The translations under genes were made by a program, and so were the position numbers. Positions 7,654 through 13,912 of a stretch of 13,912 nt of DNA are shown here, piece after piece. This DNA is from Rhizobiaceae bacterium. GTDB lineage: Bacteria > Pseudomonadota > Alphaproteobacteria > Rhizobiales > Rhizobiaceae. Location of the stretch: NCBI GenBank assembly GCA_004299545.1, contig SCRB01000935.1, positions 1 to 13,912 of the forward strand, read 5' to 3'. Position 1 is the first letter of the stretch; each line of letters begins with the position of its first letter. The notes below the pieces were generated by a model. The model was not told the DNA's origin, made no database searches, and was given only the letters and a program-made list of their open reading frames with translations.

Positions 7654-8951
7654 TGGCACTTGAAATTGTCACATTCGGCTGCCGGCTCAACACATACGAG
7701 TCGGAAGTCATGCGCCGCGAGGCGGGCAGGGCCGGCCTCGGAGAGCTTGCCGGCGGCGCTGTCGTCTTCAACACCTGCGCGGTCACGGCCGAAGCAGTCA
7801 GGCAGGCGAAACAGGCGATCCGCAAGGCCAGGCGCGAGCATCCCGATGCCCGCATCATCGTCGCCGGCTGCGCGGCACAAACCGATCCCGACACGTTCGT
7901 CGCCATGGACGAGGTGGATCTCGTCCTCGGCAACGAGGAGAAGCTTTCCGCCCGGAATTACCGCGCGCTTCCGGATTTCGGCGTCAACGACATGGAAAAG
8001 GCCCGCGTCAACGACATTATGAGCGTGCGCGAGACCGCCTCGCATATGGTCGATGCGATCGAGGGCCGCGCACGCGCCTTCGTCCAGGTGCAGAATGGCT
8101 GCGATCACCGCTGCACCTTCTGCATCATCCCCTATGGCCGCGGCAATTCCCGTTCCGTGCCGATGGGGGCGGTCGTCGAGCAGGCGAAACGCCTTGCCGG
8201 CAACGGCTATGCCGAAATCGTGCTGACCGGCGTCGATATGACGAGCTACGGCGCCGATCTGCCGGGAAGCCCGCGCCTCGGCAAGCTGGTGAAAACGATT
8301 CTCAGGCAGGTTCCGGATCTGAAACGGCTTCGTCTTTCCTCCATCGATTCCATCGAGGTGGATGGGGACTTGATGGAGGCGATCGCGGCGGAACCACGGC
8401 TGATGCCGCATCTGCACCTGTCGCTGCAGGCCGGCGACAATATGATCCTGAAACGGATGAAAAGACGCCACAGCCGTGAGGATTCCATCCGCTTTTGCGA
8501 AGAGGCAAGGCGCCTGCGGCCGGGCATCGTCTTCGGTGCCGATATCATCGCCGGATTCCCGACCGAGACCGAGGCGATGTTCGAAAATTCGCTGAAGATC
8601 GTCGGGGAATGCGGCCTCACCCATCTGCATGTCTTTCCCTTCAGCCCGCGCGAGGGAACGCCGGCGGCACGCATGCCGCAGCTTGCCCGCACTCTCATCA
8701 AGGAGCGGGCCGCGCGGCTGAGACGAGAGGGCGACGAGGCCCATCGCCGCCACCTTGCTTCACTTGCCGGCACGCGGCAGTCCGTCTTGATCGAGCGCGA
8801 CGGCATCGGCCGCACCGAAGGCTTCACGCTCGTTTCACTCGATGCCGGCACAGTTGGTACGGGCGCACCGGGCGAAATCGTCGAGGCGCGGATCGAAGGC
8901 CATGATGGAGAGCGCCTGATCGCGCGGCCGATCGCAGCCGAGGCAGCCTGA
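7653..8951 (+). CDS. mtaB: tRNA t6A37 methylthiotransferase (radical SAM, MtaB type)
   Basis: This 432-residue enzyme of the methylthiotransferase family adds a methylthio group to t6A at position 37 of tRNAs reading ANN codons. The N-terminal UPF0004 domain has its three cluster cysteines C10 (FGCRLNTYES), C42 (FNTCAVTAEA) and C73 (VAGCAAQTDP). The radical-SAM domain has C150, C154 and C157 (NGCDHRCTFCIIPYGRG). A C-terminal TRAM-like region (about 374-425) completes the family layout. GCRLNTYES, rather than the GCQMN-type motif of MiaB, supports MtaB. The start overlaps the dapF stop by one base, and ftsY follows after 3 nt. Confidence 0.94.
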   Translation: MALEIVTFGCRLNTYESEVMRREAGRAGLGELAGGAVVFNTCAVTAEAVRQAKQAIRKARREHPDARIIVAGCAAQTDPDTFVAMDEVDLVLGNEEKLSARNYRALPDFGVNDMEKARVNDIMSVRETASHMVDAIEGRARAFVQVQNGCDHRCTFCIIPYGRGNSRSVPMGAVVEQAKRLAGNGYAEIVLTGVDMTSYGADLPGSPRLGKLVKTILRQVPDLKRLRLSSIDSIEVDGDLMEAIAAEPRLMPHLHLSLQAGDNMILKRMKRRHSREDSIRFCEEARRLRPGIVFGADIIAGFPTETEAMFENSLKIVGECGLTHLHVFPFSPREGTPAARMPQLARTLIKERAARLRREGDEAHRRHLASLAGTRQSVLIERDGIGRTEGFTLVSLDAGTVGTGAPGEIVEARIEGHDGERLIARPIAAEAA

Positions 8952-8954
8952 CGG

Positions 8955-10697
8955 ATGGCATTCGGTTTCATCAAGAAGGTCTTTTCCTTCGGCAAGAAGG
9001 CGGTCGAGGAACGGCCGGCGGAAGACGAACCGCTGCAGCCGCTCAATTTCGATGCGCTGGAGGCGTTGAAATCGAGCGAGCCGGCAAGGCCGGAAGAGGC
9101 GCCGCCAACGGCGGAACCGCCCCGGAAGCCGATGCCGGCGCCCGAACCGCCGCCGCCAGCCAAGCCGCAACCTGAACCGGAGCCTCAGCCGGATCTCCCT
9201 GCGCCGGAGATTCTGGAACCGGGGCCGGACCTGCCGGAGCAGCCCGAAGAACCGTCTCTGCCCGAACCCGGACCGGAATTGCCGGAGCCTGCGTCTCAGC
9301 CGGATATACCGGAGCCGCTGGAGCAACCCACGCGACCGGTGCCCGCTTCGGAGATTCCAGCGGCCGAACCCTCTCCGGAAGTTCCGCCGGTACCTGCCGC
9401 GCCGGAGCCGGCCAACCTTTCCGAGCCGTCTGCGCCTGAGCCGCCGCCTCAAATTCCGGCTTCGATCGAGTCTCCGGATGAGCCACGGCCGGCAGATCGC
9501 GAGCCGGTTTCCGGCGAAACCGCCCCTCATCCGCCTGCCGGCACCTTCTCCCCGCAAACGGGGAGAAGGGCGACTGGCCGCGACGCCGAAGCCCCCCTCT
9601 CCCCGTCTTTACGGGCAGAGGGTAAGGGTGAGGGGCAAAGCGTCGAGCAGGATCGGCCAGAGGCAGGCCAAGCGCCGTCCAAGCCATCGGCCGGCCGCGT
9701 TACCGTCTCGAAAAAGGTTGAGCAAAAGGCCGCCTTGGAAAAGGCGCCGGAACCTGCTGCCCCGCGCCAATCCTGGTTCCAGCGCATGCGGAGCGGCCTG
9801 TCGCGTTCCTCGCGCGAACTCTCGGGCAATATCGCCGGCATCTTCACCAAGAGGAAGCTCGACGAGGATGCGTTGCAGGATCTGGAAGACGTGCTGATCC
9901 GCGCCGACCTCGGCATCGAGGCGGCGATGCGCGTTACCGACACGCTCGCGTCGGGCCGCTACGGCAAGGACGTGTCGGACGTGGAGGTGCGCCGCGTCAT
10001 GGCTGCCGAGGTGGAAAAGGTCCTCGCGCCAGTCGCCATGCCGCTCGAACTCGACCTTTCCCATAAGCCGCATGTCGTCCTCGTCGTCGGTGTCAACGGC
10101 ACCGGCAAGACGACCACCATCGGCAAGCTGGCGGCGAAACTCACGGCCGGCGGCCTCACCGTCATGCTCGCCGCCGGCGACACCTTCCGCGCCGCCGCGA
10201 TCGAACAGTTGAAGATCTGGGGCGAGCGCACCCGCTCTCCTGTCATCTCCTCCAAGCTCGGAGCCGATGCCGCCGGCCTCGCCTTCGATGCCTTCCAGCA
10301 GGCGAAGGAAGCGGGCAGCGACGTGCTCATCATCGACACGGCCGGGCGGCTACAGAACAAGGCCGAACTGATGGCGGAACTGGAGAAAATCGTGCGCGTG
10401 CTCGGCCGCCTCGATCCGGAAGCGCCGCATACGGTGCTGCAGACGGTCGACGCCACGACCGGCCAGAACGCGTTGAACCAGGTCGAGGTGTTTCGCAACG
10501 TCGCCGGCGTCAACGGGCTGGTGCTGACCAAGCTCGACGGCACGGCGCGCGGCGGCATTCTCGTCGCCATCGCCGCCAGGCATAAGCTGCCGGTCTATTT
10601 CATCGGCGTCGGCGAACAGGTGGACGATCTGGAACCGTTCTCTGCAAAGGAATTCGCCGAAGCGATCGCCGGGACGGCCGGGGACGGCATGAGATGA
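8955..10697 (+). CDS. ftsY: Signal recognition particle receptor FtsY with long acidic N-terminus
   Basis: This 580-residue SRP receptor GTPase docks ribosome-SRP complexes at the inner membrane for co-translational insertion. The start [15 protein letters not shown] is a basic amphipathic membrane-targeting segment. Residues about 19-185 are a long Pro/Glu-rich acidic A domain with many PEP/LPEP units, a very long version of this domain. Residues 190-228 are encoded by an inserted repeat (see separate entry) and are Arg/Gly-rich, unlike the acidic flanks. The NG domain follows: N domain with [40 protein letters not shown], with G1 GVNGTGKTT (379-387), [12 protein letters not shown]3 DTAGR (461-465) and G4 [10 protein letters not shown] (525 onward). 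It starts 3 nt after the mtaB stop with a weak ribosome-binding site, suggesting coupling. Confidence 0.97.
   Translation: MAFGFIKKVFSFGKKAVEERPAEDEPLQPLNFDALEALKSSEPARPEEAPPTAEPPRKPMPAPEPPPPAKPQPEPEPQPDLPAPEILEPGPDLPEQPEEPSLPEPGPELPEPASQPDIPEPLEQPTRPVPASEIPAAEPSPEVPPVPAAPEPANLSEPSAPEPPPQIPASIESPDEPRPADREPVSGETAPHPPAGTFSPQTGRRATGRDAEAPLSPSLRAEGKGEGQSVEQDRPEAGQAPSKPSAGRVTVSKKVEQKAALEKAPEPAAPRQSWFQRMRSGLSRSSRELSGNIAGIFTKRKLDEDALQDLEDVLIRADLGIEAAMRVTDTLASGRYGKDVSDVEVRRVMAAEVEKVLAPVAMPLELDLSHKPHVVLVVGVNGTGKTTTIGKLAAKLTAGGLTVMLAAGDTFRAAAIEQLKIWGERTRSPVISSKLGADAAGLAFDAFQQAKEAGSDVLIIDTAGRLQNKAELMAELEKIVRVLGRLDPEAPHTVLQTVDATTGQNALNQVEVFRNVAGVNGLVLTKLDGTARGGILVAIAARHKLPVYFIGVGEQVDDLEPFSAKEFAEAIAGTAGDGMR
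9522..9636. repeat. RIME-like two-hairpin repeat inserted in frame within ftsY
   Basis: This is a 115-bp element bounded by perfect 8-bp inverted ends GCCCCTCA (9522-9529) and TGAGGGGC (9629-9636). Inside are two hairpins. The first has CCTTCTCCCCG (9544-9554) and CGGGGAGAAGG (9559-9569), perfect, loop CAAA. The second has CCCTCTCCCCGT (9595-9606) and ACGGGCAGAGGG (9611-9622), 11 of 12, loop CTTT. The ends, the CCTTCTCCCCG motif and the mosaic layout match, from memory, the rhizobial intergenic mosaic elements (RIME), which normally lie between genes. Here it is read through without a stop and contributes about 38 residues to FtsY. Confidence 0.8.
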
Positions 10698-10782
10698 AAT
10701 ATTCGTCATCTTCATTTTATGCTGGCCTTTGCCACATTCATCGCTTAGCCGGGGCGGAATTTCCGATGCAGGCAAGGTGGTC

Positions 10783-11454
10783 ATGAGCGATCCCGTCATC
10801 GAACGCGCGCCCGGCGATCCGGAGCGGAAGAAGGTCAGCCCCGGCCTCAAATTCGCCCTCGAGATGGGGCCGCTCTTCCTGTTCTTTCTGGTGACGTTCA
10901 AGGGTGATGCGCTCATCGCGCATTTTCCGGCACTGGGAGCCTTCGGCACGCCGATTTTCCTCGCCACCGCGCTGTTCATGGTGGCGACGATCGTAGCGCT
11001 TGCCACTTCCTGGATAATGACAAGGACCTTGCCGCTGATGCCGCTCGTCTCCGGCATTGTCGTCATCTTCTTCGGTGGCCTGACGCTGTGGCTTCACAAC
11101 GAGACGTTCATCAAGATGAAGCCGACGCTCGTCTACGCGCTTTTCGGCGCGCTCCTGCTCGGCGGCCTGGCCTTCGGCAAATCGCTTCTCGGCTATGTCT
11201 TCGACCAGGCCTTCGACCTCGACGCGGAAGGCTGGCGCAAGCTGACTTTCCGCTGGGGCCTGTTCTTCATCGGCTGCGCCATATTGAACGAGATCATCTG
11301 GCGCGGGCTCGGCATGATCTATCCGCCGGAAATCGCCGACAAATACTGGGCCGCCTTCAAGCTCTTCGGCTTCACCGGCCTGACTTTCCTCTTCGTGCTG
11401 ACGCAGATGCCCTTGATCGCGAAACATTCGCCCCAGGAGAAAAAGGACGAATAA
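10783..11454 (+). CDS. ispZ: Septation protein A / YciB-IspZ family inner-membrane protein
   Basis: This 223-residue polytopic membrane protein belongs to the intracellular septation family (YciB/IspZ), tied to cell envelope and division in other bacteria; its biochemical role is unsettled. About five to six hydrophobic segments are seen near residues 24-46, 58-78, 86-104, 116-134, 157-173 and 191-211. The family pattern [16 protein letters not shown] near the N-terminus, [18 protein letters not shown] (98-115) and LNEIIWR (168-174) are clear. The ATG at 10783 has AGGTGG about 3 nt upstream. An in-frame ATG at 10729 would add 18 unrelated residues. The 85-bp gap after ftsY may hold its own promoter. 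The hydrophilic C-terminus is Lys/Glu-rich and faces the cytoplasm if the segment count is even. Confidence 0.92.
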   Translation: MSDPVIERAPGDPERKKVSPGLKFALEMGPLFLFFLVTFKGDALIAHFPALGAFGTPIFLATALFMVATIVALATSWIMTRTLPLMPLVSGIVVIFFGGLTLWLHNETFIKMKPTLVYALFGALLLGGLAFGKSLLGYVFDQAFDLDAEGWRKLTFRWGLFFIGCAILNEIIWRGLGMIYPPEIADKYWAAFKLFGFTGLTFLFVLTQMPLIAKHSPQEKKDE

Positions 11455-11497
11455 AATCCTGACCCTAGTCCTCCGGTAGCCAGCCATGCGGCCGCAT

Positions 11498-11518
11498 CAT
11501 TGCTGCGTTGCAGCAATG
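11498..11518 (+). terminator. Possible terminator after the septation protein gene
   Basis: The arms CATTGCTGC (11498-11506) and GCAGCAATG (11510-11518) form a perfect 9-bp stem with a 3-nt loop, followed by TGTTTT, 43 bp after the stop of the septation protein gene. The T-run is short, so termination would be partial at best. The stem shares its right half with a second hairpin (11504-11532), so both cannot form at once. Confidence 0.4.
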
Positions 11519-11532
11519 TGTTTTGCAACGCA
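11504..11532. promoter_or_regulatory. Inverted repeat over the -35 region of the DUF1127 gene
   Basis: TGCGTTGCA (11504-11512) and TGCAACGCA (11524-11532) are perfect 9-bp inverted arms around an 11-bp centre. The right arm overlaps the proposed -35 hexamer (11523-11528), as an operator might. It overlaps the upstream terminator-like hairpin and excludes it if both are RNA structures. Confidence 0.5.
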
Positions 11533-11551
11533 ACCGCGTCAGTCCCATATT
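11523..11551 (+). promoter_or_regulatory. Putative sigma-70 type promoter of the DUF1127 gene
   Basis: TTGCAA (11523-11528) is followed after exactly 17 nt by CATATT (11546-11551), about 60 bp before the DUF1127 start. The same -10 hexamer appears in the toxin-antitoxin promoter proposed in this window. Inference from hexamers and spacing. Confidence 0.45.
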
Positions 11552-11613
11552 AGGTGCGTATTCAGGGAGGAATCTTAGCCGCAAGGGCGGCTTACAGCCA
11601 GGAGATCCTCGCC

Positions 11614-11781
11614 ATGTTTTCTTCTCTCGTCCACCGCACACGTGACCGCATCCAGAAGCGGCGCCGCTACAATCGGCTCGTCGCCGAAATCGACTTGCTG
11701 AACGACAGGGACTTCGCCGATCTGAACAGCAGCCGCGGCGAAATGCTCTACCAGGTCCGCCGCGAGATCTACGGCGGCTAA
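11614..11781 (+). CDS. DUF1127 small basic protein
   Basis: This 55-residue Arg-rich protein has the DUF1127 (YjiS-like) pattern in its C-terminal half: RLVAEIDLLNDRDFADLNSSRGEM (21-44), preceded by the basic helix RTRDRIQKRRRYN. Members are common in multiple copies in rhizobia. Some, such as CcaF1 in Rhodobacter, are RNA-binding regulators, but the role here is unknown. AGGAG lies 9 nt before the ATG at 11614. The open frame reaches back to 11554, but that extension has no family similarity. It has its own likely promoter at 11523-11551. Its TAA overlaps the TAG of the convergent DUF2332 gene, so no terminator separates the two genes. Confidence 0.85.
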   Translation: MFSSLVHRTRDRIQKRRRYNRLVAEIDLLNDRDFADLNSSRGEMLYQVRREIYGG

Positions 11782-12833
11782 GCAGGATCGGGACCGGCGG
11801 TCCAATTGATCCAGCGACCATGATAGTCGCAATCGGCCAGATGCTCCGTTCGCCCACCGGGCCAACTTGTCAGCGAAAGTGTGGCATGCCGGGGCTTTGG
11901 TCCCGACGGCTCCATACGGAGCCACGCGACCGGAGAATTTCCGGTCGCGGCTTCACCGGCCCGGTGCATGAGCTTGTCGACGGCTGATCCGGTTGCCTCG
12001 GGCATATACTGCCACATAATCGAGTGAAACAGCACGAAGGCCTGGCCGGGTAAGCGCCCGGCCAGGCCTTTCTCCACAAAATCCACCGCATCTGCCGCGA
12101 CAATTTTGTTTGGAAAACGTTCCGCAATACGAATTGCGGCGTCGAGCCGCGCAAGCCGGGCCGATTGATCCGCCCAGATGTAGGAACGCAGTCTGAGGAG
12201 CCTCGCAGGATCGGCGAGATCGATCGGGGCAATGTCGCAGCCTCCCCGGCTCGCGACCGACAATACACCATCGAGTTGCGGCGGATTGCTCCTCATTTCC
12301 GGAGACAGCCGCACCGGCGAACCCCCATCGCCCCATTCCCGGAAGCCGTAGCGATAATGGAACCGATCGAAATTGAGGTTGAGGCCAGCGCTCGATCCGA
12401 TCTCGCGCAACGCCAGCGGCAATCCGTATTTTCGGGCAATGCGCAGGAAGCCGGGCAACAGCATGCCGGAGCGTGCGATCTCGTTGGTTTGCGGCGGCGA
12501 GGCCATGAAACGGACGAGAAAGGCATCGTGCTCCTGCAAAGCGGCAGCAAGCCTCTTCGGCAGCGCGGCCTCATCGGCCTCGTTCGGCGGATAGATTGCG
12601 GCAAGATCTTCATCCGCCCTCGAAAGCACCAGTGCATGAAGACCCCCGCACAGTCTCAGCGCCACGGCGTCGGCGCCTGGGTCCCCCGGCCAGTCGAGAA
12701 TGCGCCTTCCCGTCTCGGTCTGCCTGTCGAGGGCCGCTGTCGCGGCCCGGCATAGCCGTGCGGTGAATGGCGACCCGAGCGCATCGCACGCCTGGGCTTG
12801 CGCTTCGAAGTGATGGAACATCGTTTCGTTCAT
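11778..12833 (-). CDS. DUF2332 family protein of unknown function
   Basis: This 351-residue protein is of the DUF2332 type. Recognisable blocks are LALREIGSSAGLNLNFDRFHY (140-160), the Asp/Leu-rich block GGCDIAPIDLADPARLLRL (197-215) leading into SYIWADQSARLARLDAAI, and VLFHSIMWQYM (267-277). The EIGSSAGLN block resembles a glycine-rich motif I of a Rossmann-type methyltransferase fold, which is only a suggestion. No signal peptide or membrane segment is seen, so it is probably cytoplasmic. The ATG at 12833 was chosen since the extension to 12872 looks unrelated; ribosome-binding sites are weak at all candidates. Several perfect stem-loops lie inside the 3' half of the gene. It overlaps the convergent DUF1127 gene by 4 bp. 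Confidence 0.8.
   Translation of the reverse strand: MNETMFHHFEAQAQACDALGSPFTARLCRAATAALDRQTETGRRILDWPGDPGADAVALRLCGGLHALVLSRADEDLAAIYPPNEADEAALPKRLAAALQEHDAFLVRFMASPPQTNEIARSGMLLPGFLRIARKYGLPLALREIGSSAGLNLNFDRFHYRYGFREWGDGGSPVRLSPEMRSNPPQLDGVLSVASRGGCDIAPIDLADPARLLRLRSYIWADQSARLARLDAAIRIAERFPNKIVAADAVDFVEKGLAGRLPGQAFVLFHSIMWQYMPEATGSAVDKLMHRAGEAATGNSPVAWLRMEPSGPKPRHATLSLTSWPGGRTEHLADCDYHGRWINWTAGPDPA
11908..11949. repeat. Pair of perfect stem-loops within the DUF2332 gene
   Basis: The first stem is GGCTCC (11908-11913) with GGAGCC (11918-11923), loop atac. The second is CGCGACCGGA (11925-11934) with TCCGGTCGCG (11940-11949), loop gaatt, a perfect 10-bp stem. They are separated by one base. 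A small CACCGG/CCGGTG palindrome follows a few bases later. They lie about 130-170 bp past the DUF1127 stop, in the path of transcripts from that gene. Confidence 0.6.
12037..12070 (+). terminator. Long perfect stem-loop inside DUF2332, possible terminator for plus-strand transcripts
   Basis: AAGGCCTGGCCGGG (12037-12050) and CCCGGCCAGGCCTT (12057-12070) are perfectly complementary over 14 bp with a 6-nt loop. On the plus strand the stem runs into a short T-run (12069-12071, then CTCC). It encodes KGLAGRLPGQA in the DUF2332 frame. As a terminator it would halt antisense transcription from the DUF1127 side, but the T-run is short and the function is inferred. Confidence 0.4.
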
Positions 12834-12907
12834 TGAAGCATCGCGACAAGCGGAACCTGAAACCCCGAACACCGGTTGGGGCGGATCATAGAACTCCGAT
12901 TGCCCGC

Positions 12908-13483
12908 TTACGAGCCGGAAACCGCTTTTTGGATTGCGGGCATCAGGTCCGAAGCGATCGATTGCGGCGTGAACGGCCCGACATGCTTGTAGAGAATAAC
13001 GCCGTTCCTGCCGATCAGGAATGTCTCAGGGACGCCGTAGACGCCCCAGTTGATGGTCGAAGTACCCTTTTCGTCGACACCGATCGCATCGAACGGATTG
13101 CCCATCTCGCCAAGGAATCGGCGGGCGTTCTCCGGTTTGTCCTTGTAATCCAGCCCGACGAGACGGAAGCGCGGATCGTCAGCCAGCCCCATCAGCAGCG
13201 GTTGCTCCTCGCGACAGGGCGCGCACCAGGACGCCCAGACGTTGAGCAGTGTCAGGCGGCCCTTGAAATCGGCTGACGCAATGCCCGGCAGCCCCATCCC
13301 TTCCAACGGCGGAAGCTTCGTCGCCGGCGCCTTGTGTCCGATCAGCACGGACGGCACGATGGCACTGTTCTTTCCCGAAAGAAGCTGCGTCATGAACACC
13401 GCGGCAAGTCCAAGGAAAACGACGAGCGGCAGGAAGAGCAGCCAGCGGCGCGGCTTGCGTGGCGAGCCGGTATCGACGCTCAT
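12908..13483 (-). CDS. ccmG: Thiol:disulfide interchange protein CcmG/DsbE (cytochrome c maturation)
   Basis: This 191-residue thioredoxin-fold protein is anchored in the inner membrane by one N-terminal segment (14-33) and faces the periplasm. There it reduces apocytochrome c so haem can be attached. The active site is WASWCAPC with C87 and C90. The acidic family pattern continues with REEQPLL. The cis-proline loop is in GVYGVPETF (147-155), the motif typical of CcmG rather than general thioredoxins. The ATG overlaps the ccmD stop (ATGA), so translation is coupled. Gene order ccmC-ccmD-ccmG matches the System I cytochrome c maturation operon. A 74-bp gap then separates it from the DUF2332 start. 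Confidence 0.95.
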   Translation of the reverse strand: MSVDTGSPRKPRRWLLFLPLVVFLGLAAVFMTQLLSGKNSAIVPSVLIGHKAPATKLPPLEGMGLPGIASADFKGRLTLLNVWASWCAPCREEQPLLMGLADDPRFRLVGLDYKDKPENARRFLGEMGNPFDAIGVDEKGTSTINWGVYGVPETFLIGRNGVILYKHVGPFTPQSIASDLMPAIQKAVSGS

Positions 13484-13656
13484 CGCTTTTCACCCTGTGC
13501 CGAGCGACGGCGAACGCCGCTTGCCTCGAGTTCGGCGATCTCACGCCGTCTCCCGCGTTGGTCGAGTACGATCCAGGCGACCAGCCCGAAGAGCACCGCG
13601 GCGCTGATGCCGTAGGCGGCCCCGACGAAATAGGCATAGTCCCAGTGAGCATACAT
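13480..13656 (-). CDS. ccmD: Haem exporter protein CcmD
   Basis: This 58-residue small membrane protein of cytochrome c maturation System I helps release haem-bound CcmE from the CcmABC complex. The pattern HWDYAYFVGAAYGISAAV near the N-terminus, one membrane helix (about 10-31) and a basic cytoplasmic tail with DQRGRRREIAELEASG are typical. The ATG at 13656 begins MYAHWDYAYF, 4 nt after the ccmC stop. Upstream in-frame ATGs (13677, 13704) would overlap ccmC and are not needed. The C-terminal end overlaps ccmG by 4 bp. Confidence 0.9.
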   Translation of the reverse strand: MYAHWDYAYFVGAAYGISAAVLFGLVAWIVLDQRGRRREIAELEASGVRRRSAQGEKR

Positions 13657-13660
13657 GCCG

Positions 13661-13912
13661 CTACCCGCGATCGGCATGCCGCGCCGCAAGGCGGCGCATC
13701 GCAATCACCCGCCGGCGCAATATCTCGGCGCGTATCGCGGCGAAATGCAGGGCGAAGAAAAGGACGGTGAAGCCGATGGCCATCACCGCCAGCGGCCAGA
13801 GCATGCTCGGCGCGATGGTGGGGCCGTCGAGGCGGAAGATCGATTCGCCCTGATGCAGCGTGTTCCACCAATCGACCGAGAATTTGATGATCGGGATGTT
13901 GATGAAGCCGAC
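13661..13912 (-). CDS. ccmC: Haem exporter protein CcmC, C-terminal part (cut by window edge)
   Basis: These are the last 83 residues of CcmC, the inner-membrane protein that loads haem onto CcmE. The visible part begins VGFINIPIIKFSVDWWNTLHQG. The histidine in WWNTLHQG (residue 20 of this fragment) corresponds to the conserved periplasmic haem-ligand histidine of the family. One membrane helix follows (SMLWPLAVMAIGFTVLFFAL), then a basic cytoplasmic tail. The tryptophan-rich haem-handling motif lies outside the window. The stop at 13661-13663 is 4 nt before ccmD. A GCGCCGC/GCGGCGC hairpin (13681-13697) lies in its last codons. Confidence 0.93.
   Translation of the reverse strand, partial: VGFINIPIIKFSVDWWNTLHQGESIFRLDGPTIAPSMLWPLAVMAIGFTVLFFALHFAAIRAEILRRRVIAMRRLAARHADRG

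Noticed and set aside
7335..8753. 472-codon open frame on the minus strand opposite dapF and mtaB
   Set aside because: Composition is that of a shadow frame (Asp/His/Arg-rich, no domain), and the plus strand has two firmly assigned genes.
9522..9636. CRISPR-like or terminator reading of the double hairpin in ftsY
   Set aside because: There are only two non-identical hairpins, no spacer-repeat periodicity and no T-run; the bounded mosaic layout fits a RIME-type repeat better.
8835..9687. Arg/Leu-rich minus-strand open frames opposite ftsY
   Set aside because: These are the reverse readings of the Pro/Glu repeats; low complexity, no start signals.
10698..10782. Terminator between ftsY and the septation protein gene (GATGA/TCATC near 10691-10710)
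   Set aside because: Five-bp stem with an 8-nt loop and partly inside the ftsY end; not convincing.
12863..12881. CCCC/GGGG hairpin after ccmG as a terminator
   Set aside because: The stem is only 4 bp with poor extension and a three-T tail; too weak to call.

Overview
The window reads as chromosomal DNA of a high-GC alphaproteobacterium of the Rhizobiales, most likely Rhizobiaceae. Three things point there: the gene order (mdh-sucCDA, zapE, an Omp19-type lipoprotein, dapF-mtaB-ftsY, septation protein A, then ccmC-ccmD-ccmG), the Brucella-Omp19-like lipoprotein, and a two-hairpin repeat that looks like a rhizobial RIME element. Species cannot be fixed from this sequence alone. Most genes are conserved housekeeping genes. 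The unusual content lies in what sits between and inside them.

Left third, minus strand, positions 1-4420: a TCA-cycle operon read from right to left as mdh (malate dehydrogenase), sucC and sucD (succinyl-CoA synthetase beta and alpha) and sucA (2-oxoglutarate dehydrogenase E1, running off the left edge). Between sucC and sucD, which normally lie side by side, is a complete type II toxin-antitoxin pair on the same strand: an RHH-type antitoxin and a PIN-domain (VapC-like) toxin. It has its own likely promoter, and a 14-bp-arm inverted repeat that looks like an autoregulatory operator. The promoter's -35 overlaps the sucC stop codon. The upstream region of mdh carries a candidate MerR-type operator.

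Middle, positions 4725-6452, minus strand: zapE (AFG1-like ATPase) preceded by an Omp19-family outer-membrane lipoprotein. Facing away from them, positions 6757-11454 on the plus strand hold dapF, mtaB, ftsY and the septation protein A (ispZ/yciB) gene. dapF and mtaB overlap by one base and ftsY follows 3 nt later, so these three look translationally coupled. The dapF leader has two strong hairpins, and a tandem 12-bp duplication covers its GTG start. ftsY carries an in-frame RIME-like repeat inside its acidic N-terminal region, adding about 38 residues.

Right third: a 55-aa DUF1127 gene (plus strand) behind a promoter with two mutually exclusive 9-bp hairpins, meeting tail to tail (stop codons overlapping) with a DUF2332 gene on the minus strand. 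The 3' half of the DUF2332 gene contains a cluster of perfect stem-loops, including a 14-bp-arm one followed by TTT on the plus strand, which may stop the convergent transcript. The window ends with the cytochrome c maturation genes ccmG, ccmD and the 3' end of ccmC on the minus strand.

No rRNA, tRNA, CRISPR array, prophage or transposase gene was seen. No wholly new multi-gene system is evident. The best leads are the toxin-antitoxin pair captured inside an essential operon, the repeat-encoded segment of FtsY, and the hairpin-rich convergent junction.
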